Positions 56,178 to 64,000 of a DNA stretch of 64,000 bases are shown here, in pieces. The DNA is from Rheinheimera faecalis (GTDB lineage Bacteria; Pseudomonadota; Gammaproteobacteria; Enterobacterales; Alteromonadaceae). How positions within the stretch are numbered: the stretch's first letter is position 1; each line of letters begins with the position of its first letter. The stretch is taken from assembly GCF_021290965.1 (NCBI RefSeq), contig NZ_JAJOYT010000008.1, positions 105,680 through 169,679 on the forward strand, given 5' to 3'. A program made the position numbers and the translations under genes. Below the pieces are notes generated by a model that saw only the letters and a list, made by a program, of their open reading frames with translations, was not told where the DNA came from and did not search any database.

Positions 56178-58019
56178 ATGCATTTACGTTACTCAGCACT
56201 GGCGCTGGCGGTAAGCTTAGCAACAGTAGCAGGCTGTAAACCGGCTCCTACCCCTATCGATCAAAGCAAAATCATTGAAGCCACTGTGGTTTTGACAGAA
56301 AACCAAAAAGCAGATGCTCTGTTTGAAAGTATTTTCCAGCAATCAGTGGATAACAGTCCGGAAACCCAAACGGGTTTAGGTCTAAAAACCAATTACGACC
56401 AATGGGACGATTTATCTCAGGCACATCGTGATAAAGAGCTGGAGCAAACCAAACAGCAACTGGCTTTAGTGCAGGCGCTGAATATGCAAAGCCTCGACAG
56501 CGGCCGTCAGTTGAGTGTGAAATTACTCACAGCTGCCTTGCAGGAAGAGCTGGACGACGCGAAGTGGGATTTATACAGCTACCCAGTCAATCAAATGTAT
56601 GGCTACCATTCCAATGTGCCATCGCTACTGATTAACCAACACAGCATTAGCAATGAAAGTGATGCCAAAGCTTATATTGGCCGCTTAAAAAATGTCACCA
56701 CCTACTTCAAGCAGTTAGAACAACTACTGCAAGTCCGTGCTGATGCAGGCGTGTTACCGCCGAAATTTGTCTTTGCTCATGTGATAGGAGCCAGCCGTAA
56801 CATTATCAGCGGCGCGCCTTTTGACGGCGGTAATGACAGCACCTTACTGGCAGATTTCCGTGGCAAAGTGCAGGAATTAAAGCTGGAACAAGCTGAAAAA
56901 GATTTGCTGATCAAAGAAGCTGAGCTGGCCTTAGTCGGCAGCGTAAAACCAGCTTATGAAAACCTGATCAAGTTGCTGACCACACTGGAAGAAAAAGCTG
57001 GTACTGAAGATGGGGTATGGCGCTTTAAAGATGGCGATAAGTTTTACGCCACCCGCTTAGCCCGTATTACCACCACAGATTACAGCGCTGAAAAAATTCA
57101 CCAGCTGGGTTTATCTGAAGTGGCGCGTATTCATGATGAAATGAAAAGCATCATGAAAAAAGTCGGCTTTAAAGGTGATTTACAGCAGTTTTTTGCCTTT
57201 ATGCGTGACGATCCGCAGTTCTATTATCCGGATACAGCAGAAGGTAAAGCGGCTTATTTAGCTGAAGCTACCCGTATTATCGATACAATGAAATCTCGCT
57301 TAGACGAGCTTTTTATCGTCAAACCTAAAGCCGATATGGTAGTCAAAGCGGTAGAGCCGTTCCGTGAGCAATCCGCTGGTAAAGCTTTTTACGAACAACC
57401 TTCTATGGACGGCAGCCGCCCTGGTATTTATTACGCCAACCTGTACCGTATGAGTGGCATGCCAAAGTATCAAATGGAAGCTTTGGCTTATCATGAAGGT
57501 ATTCCGGGTCACCATATGCAAATTGCCATCTCTCAGGAGCTGGAGAATGTGCCTAAGTTCCGTAAGTTTGGTGGTTATACTGCCTATATCGAAGGTTGGG
57601 GTTTATACACTGAGTTCCTGCCAAAAGAGATTGGCATGTATCAGGACCCCTACTCAGACTTCGGCCGTTTAGCCATGGAACTGTGGCGCGCCTGCCGTTT
57701 AGTGGTCGACACCGGTTTACATGATAAAAAATGGACCCGCGAACAGGCCATTCAGTATCTGGTTGACAACACTCCAAACTCCAAAGGTGAAGCGGTCAAC
57801 GCCATTGAACGTTACATCGTCATGCCAGGACAAGCCACGGCTTACACTGTAGGTATGTTAAAAATGCTGGAACTGCGCGAAAAAGCCAAAACAGCGTTGG
57901 GCGACAAGTTCGACATCCGCCAGTTCCACGACGTAGTACTGAAAAACGGCGCAGTGCCATTGGATGTACTGGAGCAGTTAGTGGACCAGTATATTCAGTC
58001 GGCAAAAGCCAAAGCTTAA
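56178..58019 (+). CDS. DUF885 lipoprotein, predicted zinc peptidase
   Basis: 613-aa protein with a lipoprotein signal peptide: hydrophobic residues 4-18 and lipobox TVAGC with Cys near 20. The body matches DUF885: FKQLEQLLQVRADAGVLPP near 190, YYANLYRMSGMPKYQMEALA near 425, the HEGIPGHHMQIA metallopeptidase-like motif near 440, and YIEGWGLYTEFLPKEIG near 475. The HExxxxHH-type arrangement suggests a metal-dependent peptidase anchored in the envelope. Monocistronic, followed by a hairpin. The family's substrates are unsettled. Confidence 0.86.
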   Translation: MHLRYSALALAVSLATVAGCKPAPTPIDQSKIIEATVVLTENQKADALFESIFQQSVDNSPETQTGLGLKTNYDQWDDLSQAHRDKELEQTKQQLALVQALNMQSLDSGRQLSVKLLTAALQEELDDAKWDLYSYPVNQMYGYHSNVPSLLINQHSISNESDAKAYIGRLKNVTTYFKQLEQLLQVRADAGVLPPKFVFAHVIGASRNIISGAPFDGGNDSTLLADFRGKVQELKLEQAEKDLLIKEAELALVGSVKPAYENLIKLLTTLEEKAGTEDGVWRFKDGDKFYATRLARITTTDYSAEKIHQLGLSEVARIHDEMKSIMKKVGFKGDLQQFFAFMRDDPQFYYPDTAEGKAAYLAEATRIIDTMKSRLDELFIVKPKADMVVKAVEPFREQSAGKAFYEQPSMDGSRPGIYYANLYRMSGMPKYQMEALAYHEGIPGHHMQIAISQELENVPKFRKFGGYTAYIEGWGLYTEFLPKEIGMYQDPYSDFGRLAMELWRACRLVVDTGLHDKKWTREQAIQYLVDNTPNSKGEAVNAIERYIVMPGQATAYTVGMLKMLELREKAKTALGDKFDIRQFHDVVLKNGAVPLDVLEQLVDQYIQSAKAKA

Positions 58020-58324
58020 TTGAAGTTCACTAAATATATGCTGTAGGGGCGCCCCTTGTGGGCGCCCGTTTTTTTGCCTAAGTTCACACCATTTTTCAGT
58101 CTAAGCTGCTCATAACACTCTAAAACACAGACTGTTTTTTCCATAACTCTCCGCTACTGATACCTCAGGATCCTTATTTAAAATCCCAGCTCTAACCTGC
58201 TCAGCTCTTGACCAAATAAGGTAAAGCTATTAAACGGATTCGTAACAGGATAGCCGTTCCGTTATGCCGAAAATTTCTACACACTGTGCCTTATCCCATT
58301 ATTGCGGCTTAAGGATACGCTTCA
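58020..58324. other. 305-bp intergenic region before the GH43 gene
   Basis: Contains the repeat/terminator at 58041-58075, then AT-rich leader DNA. An inverted repeat AACGGA (58233-58238) / TCCGTT (58258-58263) lies about 60 bp upstream of the GH43 gene and could be a regulator site. No convincing sigma70 promoter or ORF was found. Confidence 0.45.
58041..58068. repeat. REP-like GC-rich palindromic repeat, copy A (also terminator)
   Basis: CTGTAGGGGCG followed by CCCCTTGTGGGCGCCCG, nearly identical to 60516-60543 (one mismatch in 28). It folds as GGGCGCC/GGCGCCC and is followed by TTTTTTT, so this copy doubles as the terminator of the DUF885 gene 22 bp upstream. Confidence 0.75.
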
Positions 58325-59449
58325 ATGTTTACCGTTAAAACCTTCAGTACAAATAAAAAACCCTTAGCGCAGCTGTGCCTGGCTTTATCTTTCTTAGGCT
58401 CATTAGCCTGTGGTACAGCGCTGGCAGAGACAGCGCCCTCAAGCTTCGACAACCCTATTATTAAATACGATACCCAGGACCCGACCAGACAGGTGGGTGA
58501 CTTGATCTACACAGCAGACCCGGCCGCTTTGGTGCTGGGTGATACTTTATACCTTTACAGCACGCACGATGAAGCCTTGCCGGATGGCAAAGATTATCGG
58601 ATGTACGACTATAGGCTTTGGACCAGTAAAGACTTAGTCAACTGGCAAAACAAAGGCGCTGTATTTCGCTACTCAGACTTTCCGTGGGCCAGAGGAAATG
58701 AAAAAACAGGCAATGCTTACGCTCACCATGTGATCCACCGTAAAGATGCTTCGGGCAAGTCTAAGTACTATTTTTATGCCGCAGTGGAAGGTGGCCAAAC
58801 CGAAGGGAAATTTGGATTTTCTATTGGCGTGGCCGTATCAGATAGCCCTGAAGGTCCGTTTAAAGACGCACGCGGTATGCCGATGATTTTGCTGGAAGAT
58901 ACAGCAAAGGATAAAGATCACACCTGGCGCAATATAGATCCAGCCGTTTTTATTGATGACGACGGCAAAGCCTACCTGTATTGGGGTAATCAGCAGTTAT
59001 GGTGGGTTGAGCTTGAAGCCGATTTAGTGCATCTGAAAGGCGAAAGCTACAGCCTGGATGCACAAGGCAAGATGCAAAACCGCGATACCAGCAAGGTCAA
59101 AATCCATGCTGTCGATACCTTGCCTAATTTCGAAGAAGGCCCTTATCTGTCAAAACACAACGGCATCTATTATTTGGTGTATGCGGCGGGTTTTCCGGAA
59201 AGTCTGGCCTATGCCACCAGCTCGTCCGCTACAGGCCCATGGAAATACCAGGGCATCATTATGGAACCTCTGCCTAACACCACCACTATCCATCCGGCAA
59301 TGTTTGATTTTAAAGGCAACACCTATCTCGCTTATCACAGCGCAGACCTGCCGGGCGGTGGCAATTACCGCCGTTCAGTCAGCCTCGACCGAGTGTATTT
59401 CAATAAAGACGGCACTATTAAACCCATAGTGCGAACGTCCAAAAAATAA
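58325..59449 (+). CDS. secreted glycoside hydrolase family 43 enzyme
   Basis: 374-aa exported five-bladed beta-propeller glycosidase. A signal peptide covers about residues 1-35 (ending ALA-E). GH43 catalytic triad candidates: base Asp in TADPAALVLGD near 64, pKa-modulating Asp in RNIDPAVFIDDDGKAYLYWG near 204, acid Glu in PNFEEGPYLSKHNGIYYLVY near 268. HPAMFDFKGNTYLAYH near 330 supplies the conserved His. GH43 enzymes act on arabinofuranosyl or xylosyl linkages of hemicellulose or pectin side chains; subfamily and substrate cannot be told. The 3' end lies in a short tandem repeat. First gene of the carbohydrate cluster. Confidence 0.88.
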   Translation: MFTVKTFSTNKKPLAQLCLALSFLGSLACGTALAETAPSSFDNPIIKYDTQDPTRQVGDLIYTADPAALVLGDTLYLYSTHDEALPDGKDYRMYDYRLWTSKDLVNWQNKGAVFRYSDFPWARGNEKTGNAYAHHVIHRKDASGKSKYYFYAAVEGGQTEGKFGFSIGVAVSDSPEGPFKDARGMPMILLEDTAKDKDHTWRNIDPAVFIDDDGKAYLYWGNQQLWWVELEADLVHLKGESYSLDAQGKMQNRDTSKVKIHAVDTLPNFEEGPYLSKHNGIYYLVYAAGFPESLAYATSSSATGPWKYQGIIMEPLPNTTTIHPAMFDFKGNTYLAYHSADLPGGGNYRRSVSLDRVYFNKDGTIKPIVRTSKK

Positions 59450-59490
59450 TAGTGCGAACGTCAAAGAAATAGTCAGGACGTCCAAGAAAT
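59426..59490 (+). repeat. imperfect 20-23 nt tandem repeat over the GH43 stop codon
   Basis: Three units sharing ATAGT(G)..(A/G)ACGTC(C)AA(A/G)AAAT: 59426-59447, 59449-59470 and 59469-59490. The first encodes the C-terminal IVRTSKK and contains the stop; the others are untranslated. Divergence between units suggests an old duplication. Confidence 0.7.
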
Positions 59491-59539
59491 AGCCCGGATA
59501 ATCTGTTTATTCAAAAGAGACAACAAGGAAAGGAACGAG

Positions 59540-60499
59540 ATGAAAACTAACCTGATAAATCGCAGCTCCTCACACTTTGGCCTGTTCCGGCAGAGCCTGT
59601 TGCTGGCCGCTTATTTATGGACAGCGCAAGCTGTGGCGCAGGCCAACGATGTGATGACGCCAATAGCAGCCCCCGATCAGAGCAATGCAATAGAACTTGG
59701 TACAGGCCCGCTGCCTGATGCGAAGGCGCAAGAATCATGGCATTCGCAGTATGGCAGCAGATTTGCGCGTAATGTCACAGTCGCCACCCTGACTCCATTT
59801 CTGCCCGATGCAAAAATAGCCAGCGGTGCTGCGGTTATTGTTGCCCCTGGTGGTGGTTTTCGCACCTTGTCGATGGACAACGAAGGCTGGGATGTCGCCA
59901 AAGCTTTGGCTAGCCAAGGCATTGCCGCCTTTGTACTGAAGTATCGCTTAAACCAAACACCGGCCGATATGGCTGCCTTTGAGCAAGAAATGGCGCAGAT
60001 GTTTTCCGGTACTGCCCGCCGGCCACCCCGCCCAGAACCATCCGAAATGGTGAAGCGTCTGGCACCACAACTGGAAGACTCAAGCGCGGCCTTTACACTG
60101 ATCCGCAAGCGCGCTGCTGAATGGAAGGTCGATCCGGACCGTATTGGCATGATAGGTTTTTCCGCCGGCGCTATGCTGACTATGGCAACTACACTGGTAG
60201 GTAAAGAAACTAAACCCGCTTTTATCGCCAATATCTATGGCCCTTTGGCTGAAGTCACAGTGCCAGCAGACGCGCCACCGCTATTCGTAGCTCTTGCTGC
60301 AGACGATCCTTTTTTTGCTAATGGTGACTTTGGCCTGATCAAAAGCTGGCATCTAGCCAAGAAGCCAGTCGAGTTTCACTTTTACGAGCAAGGTGGTCAC
60401 GGCTTTGGTATGTATCCAAAAGAAACCACTAGTACTGGCTGGTTTAATGCCTTTAGCAGCTGGCTGAAGATGCACGGCATGATGCAGCCGAAAAAGTAA
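59540..60499 (+). CDS. secreted alpha/beta hydrolase, carbohydrate-esterase-like
   Basis: 319-aa exported protein with an N-terminal signal peptide (hydrophobic residues about 18-33, ending VAQA-N). Alpha/beta-hydrolase core: oxyanion region VIVAPGGGFRTLSMDNEG near 95, nucleophile Ser in IGMIGFSAGAMLT near 222, Asp in AADDPFF near 268 and His in EQGGHGFGMYP near 298. This is the pattern of secreted xylan or pectin acetyl esterases often annotated as endoxylanase-like or BD-FAE. Position next to GH43 supports deacylation of the same glycan. AAGGAA precedes the ATG. Confidence 0.82.
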   Translation: MKTNLINRSSSHFGLFRQSLLLAAYLWTAQAVAQANDVMTPIAAPDQSNAIELGTGPLPDAKAQESWHSQYGSRFARNVTVATLTPFLPDAKIASGAAVIVAPGGGFRTLSMDNEGWDVAKALASQGIAAFVLKYRLNQTPADMAAFEQEMAQMFSGTARRPPRPEPSEMVKRLAPQLEDSSAAFTLIRKRAAEWKVDPDRIGMIGFSAGAMLTMATTLVGKETKPAFIANIYGPLAEVTVPADAPPLFVALAADDPFFANGDFGLIKSWHLAKKPVEFHFYEQGGHGFGMYPKETTSTGWFNAFSSWLKMHGMMQPKK

Positions 60500-60515
60500 G
60501 GCCTGCTCTAATGAT

Positions 60516-60543
60516 CTGTAGGGGCGTCCCTTGTGGGCGCCCG
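60516..60543. repeat. REP-like GC-rich palindromic repeat, copy B
   Basis: Second copy of the 58041 element, 17 bp after the esterase stop. Here it lacks a T-run, so terminator function is weak. ORF extensions of the next gene that run through it are artefacts. Confidence 0.75.
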
Positions 60544-60621
60544 CTTTCAGTTGATCTGCCTGGCTCCTCAATAAATCCGCTTCATTTGGGGCCTATGTAT
60601 ACCATTCAAGAGAGATGCAAA

Positions 60622-61803
60622 ATGAAAACTATAAAAACCACTCTATTAGGCGGACTGTTACTCTTCACACCACTTTGTCAGGCCGATTTTGTCGACGACT
60701 TTAATAAATCAGTAGCAGGCTGGCAAACCTTGACCGGCGATGGCGAGGCGCAGCTGAAGTTTGTTGCTATGGATGGTTTTGCCCGTATGCAGGTCGATGC
60801 TACTCAAGATCAACACAACATCTATTGGACCATTATCAAACGTGATGTTGCCCAGTATCTGGATATGGAAAAGCTGAAAAGCCCGGATTACGAATTGCGC
60901 GTCGAAGCGCGCGTGCGCCCCAGCCATGCACCGCGGCGGGTCAACTTTATGATTAACACACAGCGCACCACGGATTATCACGAGCATTTACGGGAATATG
61001 ATCTGGGACAAACTTCTGACTGGCAAGTGATCAGTATGACGACACGCAACCTGGATGCTGTGCCTGGCGATCAAGTGAATATACAACTTGGAGTGACTGA
61101 TTGGGGGCCAGGCGAATATCACTTAGATGTAGATTATTTTCGCGCTGAAGTGGTTCCAGTGAAGAATGCAAAACCGGATCTAGGCGAGCCTCTTGTTTAT
61201 CATCCCCCTATCCCTGCACTTAAAAGCTTCTCACAGCATCTGAAGGTAAAGCATGATGCAACTATTAACTCCGCATTCCCTTTAGTGAATTTCAATAAGT
61301 GGACATCCGACAATACGCGCGTTTTCACTGTAAGTGCCGGGCAATACCCACTGCTGCGCTGGGACTTACAAAGCTTTCGCGGCCAAAAAGCCAAAGCAGC
61401 GGGTGTATTGGAGCTAACCACCCAATCGGTGCAAAAAGGTGGCGACTACAGAGGCGCTTTGGGAGAAGATTTTGGTATTGAGTTCGATAAAGTAAGAGTG
61501 TTTGAAGTTTTCGGCGGCGATGAAAACTGGCAACAAAATACTGTCACCTTCAACAGTTTTACCCAGGGCAAAGATCTGCAATCGACCATCAACGGCCAAA
61601 TGATTTTTGATACAGAGGTTGCTCAAGCTCAAGGGAAAACCCTGGTAACAATCCCCCGCCCCGTATTACAACGCCTGCTCGATGGCACCACGCGCGGACT
61701 CTTGCTGCAGCCCCTTGGTGCGCTTGAAGTGTCGTTCTACGACTCAGAGCACGGCGATGGCAGTCAAGCCCCCACATTGCATTTCAGTAGCAGCGCGCAA
61801 TAA
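60622..61803 (+). CDS. secreted protein of unknown function, binding-module-like
   Basis: I do not recognise this 393-aa protein. It has a signal peptide (MKTIKTTLLGGLLLFTPLCQA-D). The first half (about 20-190) reads like a beta-sandwich carbohydrate-binding or concanavalin-like module (FVDDFNKSVAGWQTL, NIYWTIIKRDVAQYLDMEKL, YHLDVDYFRAE). The second half (about 215-390) resembles a DNRLRE-type beta domain (DNTRVFTVSAGQYPLLRWDL, LEVSFYDSEHGDGSQAPTLHF). No catalytic motif is evident. The ATG at 60622 has AGAGAG upstream. It sits 16 bp before the DUF5060/DUF4038 gene, with which it is probably co-expressed; a lyase or binding subunit is conceivable. Confidence 0.75.
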   Translation: MKTIKTTLLGGLLLFTPLCQADFVDDFNKSVAGWQTLTGDGEAQLKFVAMDGFARMQVDATQDQHNIYWTIIKRDVAQYLDMEKLKSPDYELRVEARVRPSHAPRRVNFMINTQRTTDYHEHLREYDLGQTSDWQVISMTTRNLDAVPGDQVNIQLGVTDWGPGEYHLDVDYFRAEVVPVKNAKPDLGEPLVYHPPIPALKSFSQHLKVKHDATINSAFPLVNFNKWTSDNTRVFTVSAGQYPLLRWDLQSFRGQKAKAAGVLELTTQSVQKGGDYRGALGEDFGIEFDKVRVFEVFGGDENWQQNTVTFNSFTQGKDLQSTINGQMIFDTEVAQAQGKTLVTIPRPVLQRLLDGTTRGLLLQPLGALEVSFYDSEHGDGSQAPTLHFSSSAQ

Positions 61804-61819
61804 ACAGCTGAGGCCCCCC

Positions 61820-63763
61820 ATGAACCGATTTTTTAAACTGCTAGCCATACTGAAACTGCTGGCCCTCGTTGCTGTAATAGCGCTTGCAGGCTGTACAACG
61901 CCATCAGCTAACACAGCGGCACCAAATCAAATCCATACCTGGCAGATGCAGGAAATTGTGCTGCTTGCAGAAAAGTCTTACCCAAATTATTACACCGATG
62001 TAGATATCTGGGTGCAGTTGAAGGGACCAGGTTTTGATAAGCGCGTCTATGGTTTCTGGGATGGTGAGAACCGTTTTGTGGTGCGCGTGGTGGCCACCAA
62101 GCCGGGCGAATGGACATGGCAAAGTAGCTCCAACCATCCTGATGATGCTGGTCTAAATGGCCACTCAGGTTCCTTCACTGCCATTGAATGGTCTGCTGCT
62201 GAAAAAATACAGAACCCGAACCGTCAAGGTTTTGTCCGTGTCTCGCAAAATGGTCATGCCCTTGAATATGCCGATGGAACGCCCTTCTTTATGCTGGGTG
62301 ACACCTGGCTGGCTGGCACCACCTGGCGCTTGCCATTTCGTAATGCGCCCACCTCCAATGACTACCAACCAGGCCCTGGTATTGGTTTTGAAGATGCAGT
62401 GGCTTTTCGCAAGAAGCAGGGGTTTAACTCCGTCAGTATGATTGCCGCTTTTCCCAATTGGGATGCAGATTTAAACCCTAGTACTCATGCTGATCAAAAT
62501 GGCGTTTATCTTAGAAATGCGTGGGAAAAATTCGGTTACGACGTAGCAAGCGGAAAAGGCACAGATGCATCGGGCGGCGTCAGTTATTGGGGTTCGTTCA
62601 CCGCAAAAAGTATGCGCGATGAATACGGCCATCTGCCTTTTGCGATGTCGGCAGAGCATAAAGGTGTGTCAGATTTCACCCGCATCAACCCGGCCTATTT
62701 CAAAAGCCTCGACCGCAAAATGAATTATTTGTCGCAACAGGGTTTCGTGCCGCTGCTGGAAACTGTGCGGCGCGATGTGGGCCCTTCATGGCATGCCTAT
62801 TTTAATTTCAATGAAACTTTTGCCCGTTACACGCAGTATTTAATTGCGCGTTATGGCGCCAACAACATCGTCTTTAGCGGTATTCATTTAGATTGGATCC
62901 CAAAAGAGTTCAGCCTGAGCGCTGCACAATTTAATGAGGCGCTGACCTATCACTTAAAAAAATATGGCCCACCGCCCTTTAACCAACCTGTGACTGTACT
63001 GATTGATCGCTCCACCTATGAAGCTTTTGGTCATACTGAGCAAGTCCCCTGGCTTAACATGCACAGCGTGGGGAACAAACCACGCGATCATCGTGTAAGT
63101 TCGGCATTGGAAACGCAATTTAAACTGACGCCAGCCTATCCAACTATTAATTTCGAACCCTATTACACCGGCTGGCTGCACGAAATTAATAAACCCGCGG
63201 GTGAAGAACCTCCGGCAAATTCTGCACGGGATAATTATTTTGCGCGCGCACAAATGTATGGCTCAGTGCTTTCGGGCGGCTTGTCTGGCCATGTGCACGG
63301 CACTGCAGCCTATGACGTTACCTCTAGCGGTGAACCCGCAGGTGCCAGGCCGCATATCTGGGATGCATTAAATTACCAATCCGCCACCTACATGCAGCAT
63401 CTGCATGCCTTTATGCTTTCGGAAGGCCGCCGCTATCAGGATTTATTGTTAGCCTCTGACGAGATATCTGTGCGTAAGGCTCCGGGCAGCCCAGAGGATG
63501 GGCTCGATGGTTGGTCTTATATGATGCGCACAGCGGAAAAAGATTTTGCGCTGCTTTATTTTGAAAATAAAGCTGTCCTGCCAAAGTTAAAAGGCTTCGT
63601 CCCAGATAAAACCTATTCCTTGAAATGGTTCGATCCAATCAATGGTCAATGGCAAAAATCGGTTTCGATGACTGCGAATAGTGAAGGCTCTTTAGTTCTA
63701 CCGGGTTTTCCGCAAGATGAACAAATCGCCAGCCGCGATTGGGCAGCGAAAATTACGCTTTAA
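61820..63763 (+). CDS. DUF5060/DUF4038 lipoprotein, putative glycoside hydrolase
   Basis: 647-aa lipoprotein: hydrophobic N-terminus with lipobox ALAGC, Cys near residue 24. DUF5060-type N-terminal beta domain (about 40-135, IVLLAEKSYPN, GFWDGENRFVVRVVATKPGEW), then a TIM-barrel-like DUF4038 domain (about 150-550) beginning NGHALEYADGTPFFMLGDTW. It includes HAYFNFNETFARYTQYLIARYG, INFEPYYTGW and GGLSGHVHGTAAYD. A C-terminal beta domain is like the putative collagen-binding domain of such proteins (DFALLYFENK, WFDPINGQWQ). Relatives include GH140-like apiosidases. Acidic residues in the barrel could be catalytic, but substrate is unknown. GAGG lies before the ATG; longer forms overlap the upstream gene without support. 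Confidence 0.82.
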   Translation: MNRFFKLLAILKLLALVAVIALAGCTTPSANTAAPNQIHTWQMQEIVLLAEKSYPNYYTDVDIWVQLKGPGFDKRVYGFWDGENRFVVRVVATKPGEWTWQSSSNHPDDAGLNGHSGSFTAIEWSAAEKIQNPNRQGFVRVSQNGHALEYADGTPFFMLGDTWLAGTTWRLPFRNAPTSNDYQPGPGIGFEDAVAFRKKQGFNSVSMIAAFPNWDADLNPSTHADQNGVYLRNAWEKFGYDVASGKGTDASGGVSYWGSFTAKSMRDEYGHLPFAMSAEHKGVSDFTRINPAYFKSLDRKMNYLSQQGFVPLLETVRRDVGPSWHAYFNFNETFARYTQYLIARYGANNIVFSGIHLDWIPKEFSLSAAQFNEALTYHLKKYGPPPFNQPVTVLIDRSTYEAFGHTEQVPWLNMHSVGNKPRDHRVSSALETQFKLTPAYPTINFEPYYTGWLHEINKPAGEEPPANSARDNYFARAQMYGSVLSGGLSGHVHGTAAYDVTSSGEPAGARPHIWDALNYQSATYMQHLHAFMLSEGRRYQDLLLASDEISVRKAPGSPEDGLDGWSYMMRTAEKDFALLYFENKAVLPKLKGFVPDKTYSLKWFDPINGQWQKSVSMTANSEGSLVLPGFPQDEQIASRDWAAKITL

Positions 63764-64000
63764 ATGGATGCGCAGCGGAGGCTCGCGCTTTCGCTGGCTT
63801 AGAAGGCACAGTTATTTGTTGCTGAAGGAGGAAAAACGTTCTAATTTAGAAGCTTAGGGTTATAGAGCTAGTAAATAACAGGTCGCCAAAAAGGAATAGC
63901 GTGCCAGCACGATTTTTCCTGAATAGGGATAAACCTTCTTAGAGATCCACTTTGTGGCTCAGACAATTAAACGCGGCATGTCAACTGGTAAAACCAGGCT
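63764..64000. other. 237-bp unassigned tail of the window
   Basis: No ORF is seen after the DUF4038 gene. A hairpin (CGTG/CACG core with AGGAA/TTCCT outer arms, 63892-63920) could be a terminator, but there is no clean T-run. The first 30 bases contain a GCGAAAGC-like element on the minus strand reminiscent of sequence beside the repeat at 19367. Confidence 0.4.

Noticed and set aside
60511..60621. 37-codon N-terminal extension of the secreted protein at 60622
   Set aside because: It is encoded by the REP-like repeat and intergenic DNA; the signal peptide and ribosome-binding site fit the ATG at 60622.

Overview
The window looks like chromosomal DNA of an aerobic, polysaccharide-using, piliated gammaproteobacterium. 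The gene complement and gene orders (TtpC-type TonB2 operon, fba-pgk-epd-tkt next to metK, pilU-pilT-yggS-proC-yggT-yggU, gshB-yqgE-ruvX, MoxR-Bat cluster) fit the Alteromonadales/Rheinheimera-Alishewanella neighbourhood. That placement is inferred from gene content; no database search was possible. Almost all of the window is core or conserved accessory genome. No prophage, insertion sequence, CRISPR array or rRNA was seen.

Layout. 1-5.1 kb: the end of a PAS-GGDEF-EAL protein, maoP, a small membrane protein and a secreted oligopeptidase B. 5.3-8.8 kb: fadIJ beta-oxidation operon with a FadR-like palindrome in its leader. 9.0-15.8 kb: six-gene MoxR/DUF58/DUF4381/BatA/BatB/BatD cluster. 15.9-19.1 kb: putP, an EAL-HDOD protein and a ComEA-like protein. 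19.5-26.7 kb: PhoPQ-like two-component system with a small DUF1311 protein, a YfcH-like epimerase, and the ybbAP/tesA divergon. 26.9-27.5 kb: a six-tRNA operon (Ala-Glu x4-Ala) with a clear sigma70 promoter. 27.8-32.8 kb: six-gene TonB2/TtpC energy-transduction operon. 33.1-38.6 kb: fba, pgk, epd and tkt. 38.9-45.0 kb: metK, an AbgT-family transporter, and rsmE-gshB-yqgE-ruvX-DUF1653. 45.1-49.3 kb: a HisKA_2-type PAS kinase followed by a receiver-PAS-GGDEF-EAL response regulator. 49.3-51.5 kb: pilT-pilU. 51.5-56.1 kb: yggS-proC-yggT-yggU-DUF4426-rdgB-hemW. 56.2-58.0 kb: a DUF885 lipoprotein peptidase. 58.3-63.8 kb: a carbohydrate-active cluster (GH43, secreted alpha/beta hydrolase, secreted binding-like protein, DUF5060/DUF4038 lipoprotein).

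How it works together. Three c-di-GMP-related proteins (two GGDEF-EAL, one EAL-HDOD), a PhoPQ-like system, twitching motors and TonB2 machinery suggest a surface-associated life with regulated motility and TonB-dependent uptake. The terminal cluster would supply extracytoplasmic hydrolysis of a plant- or algal-type heteroglycan. The least characterised material is that cluster (especially the unrecognised secreted protein at 60622-61803), the small membrane protein at 2596-2787, and two short dispersed repeat families (19367/27760 and 58041/60516).
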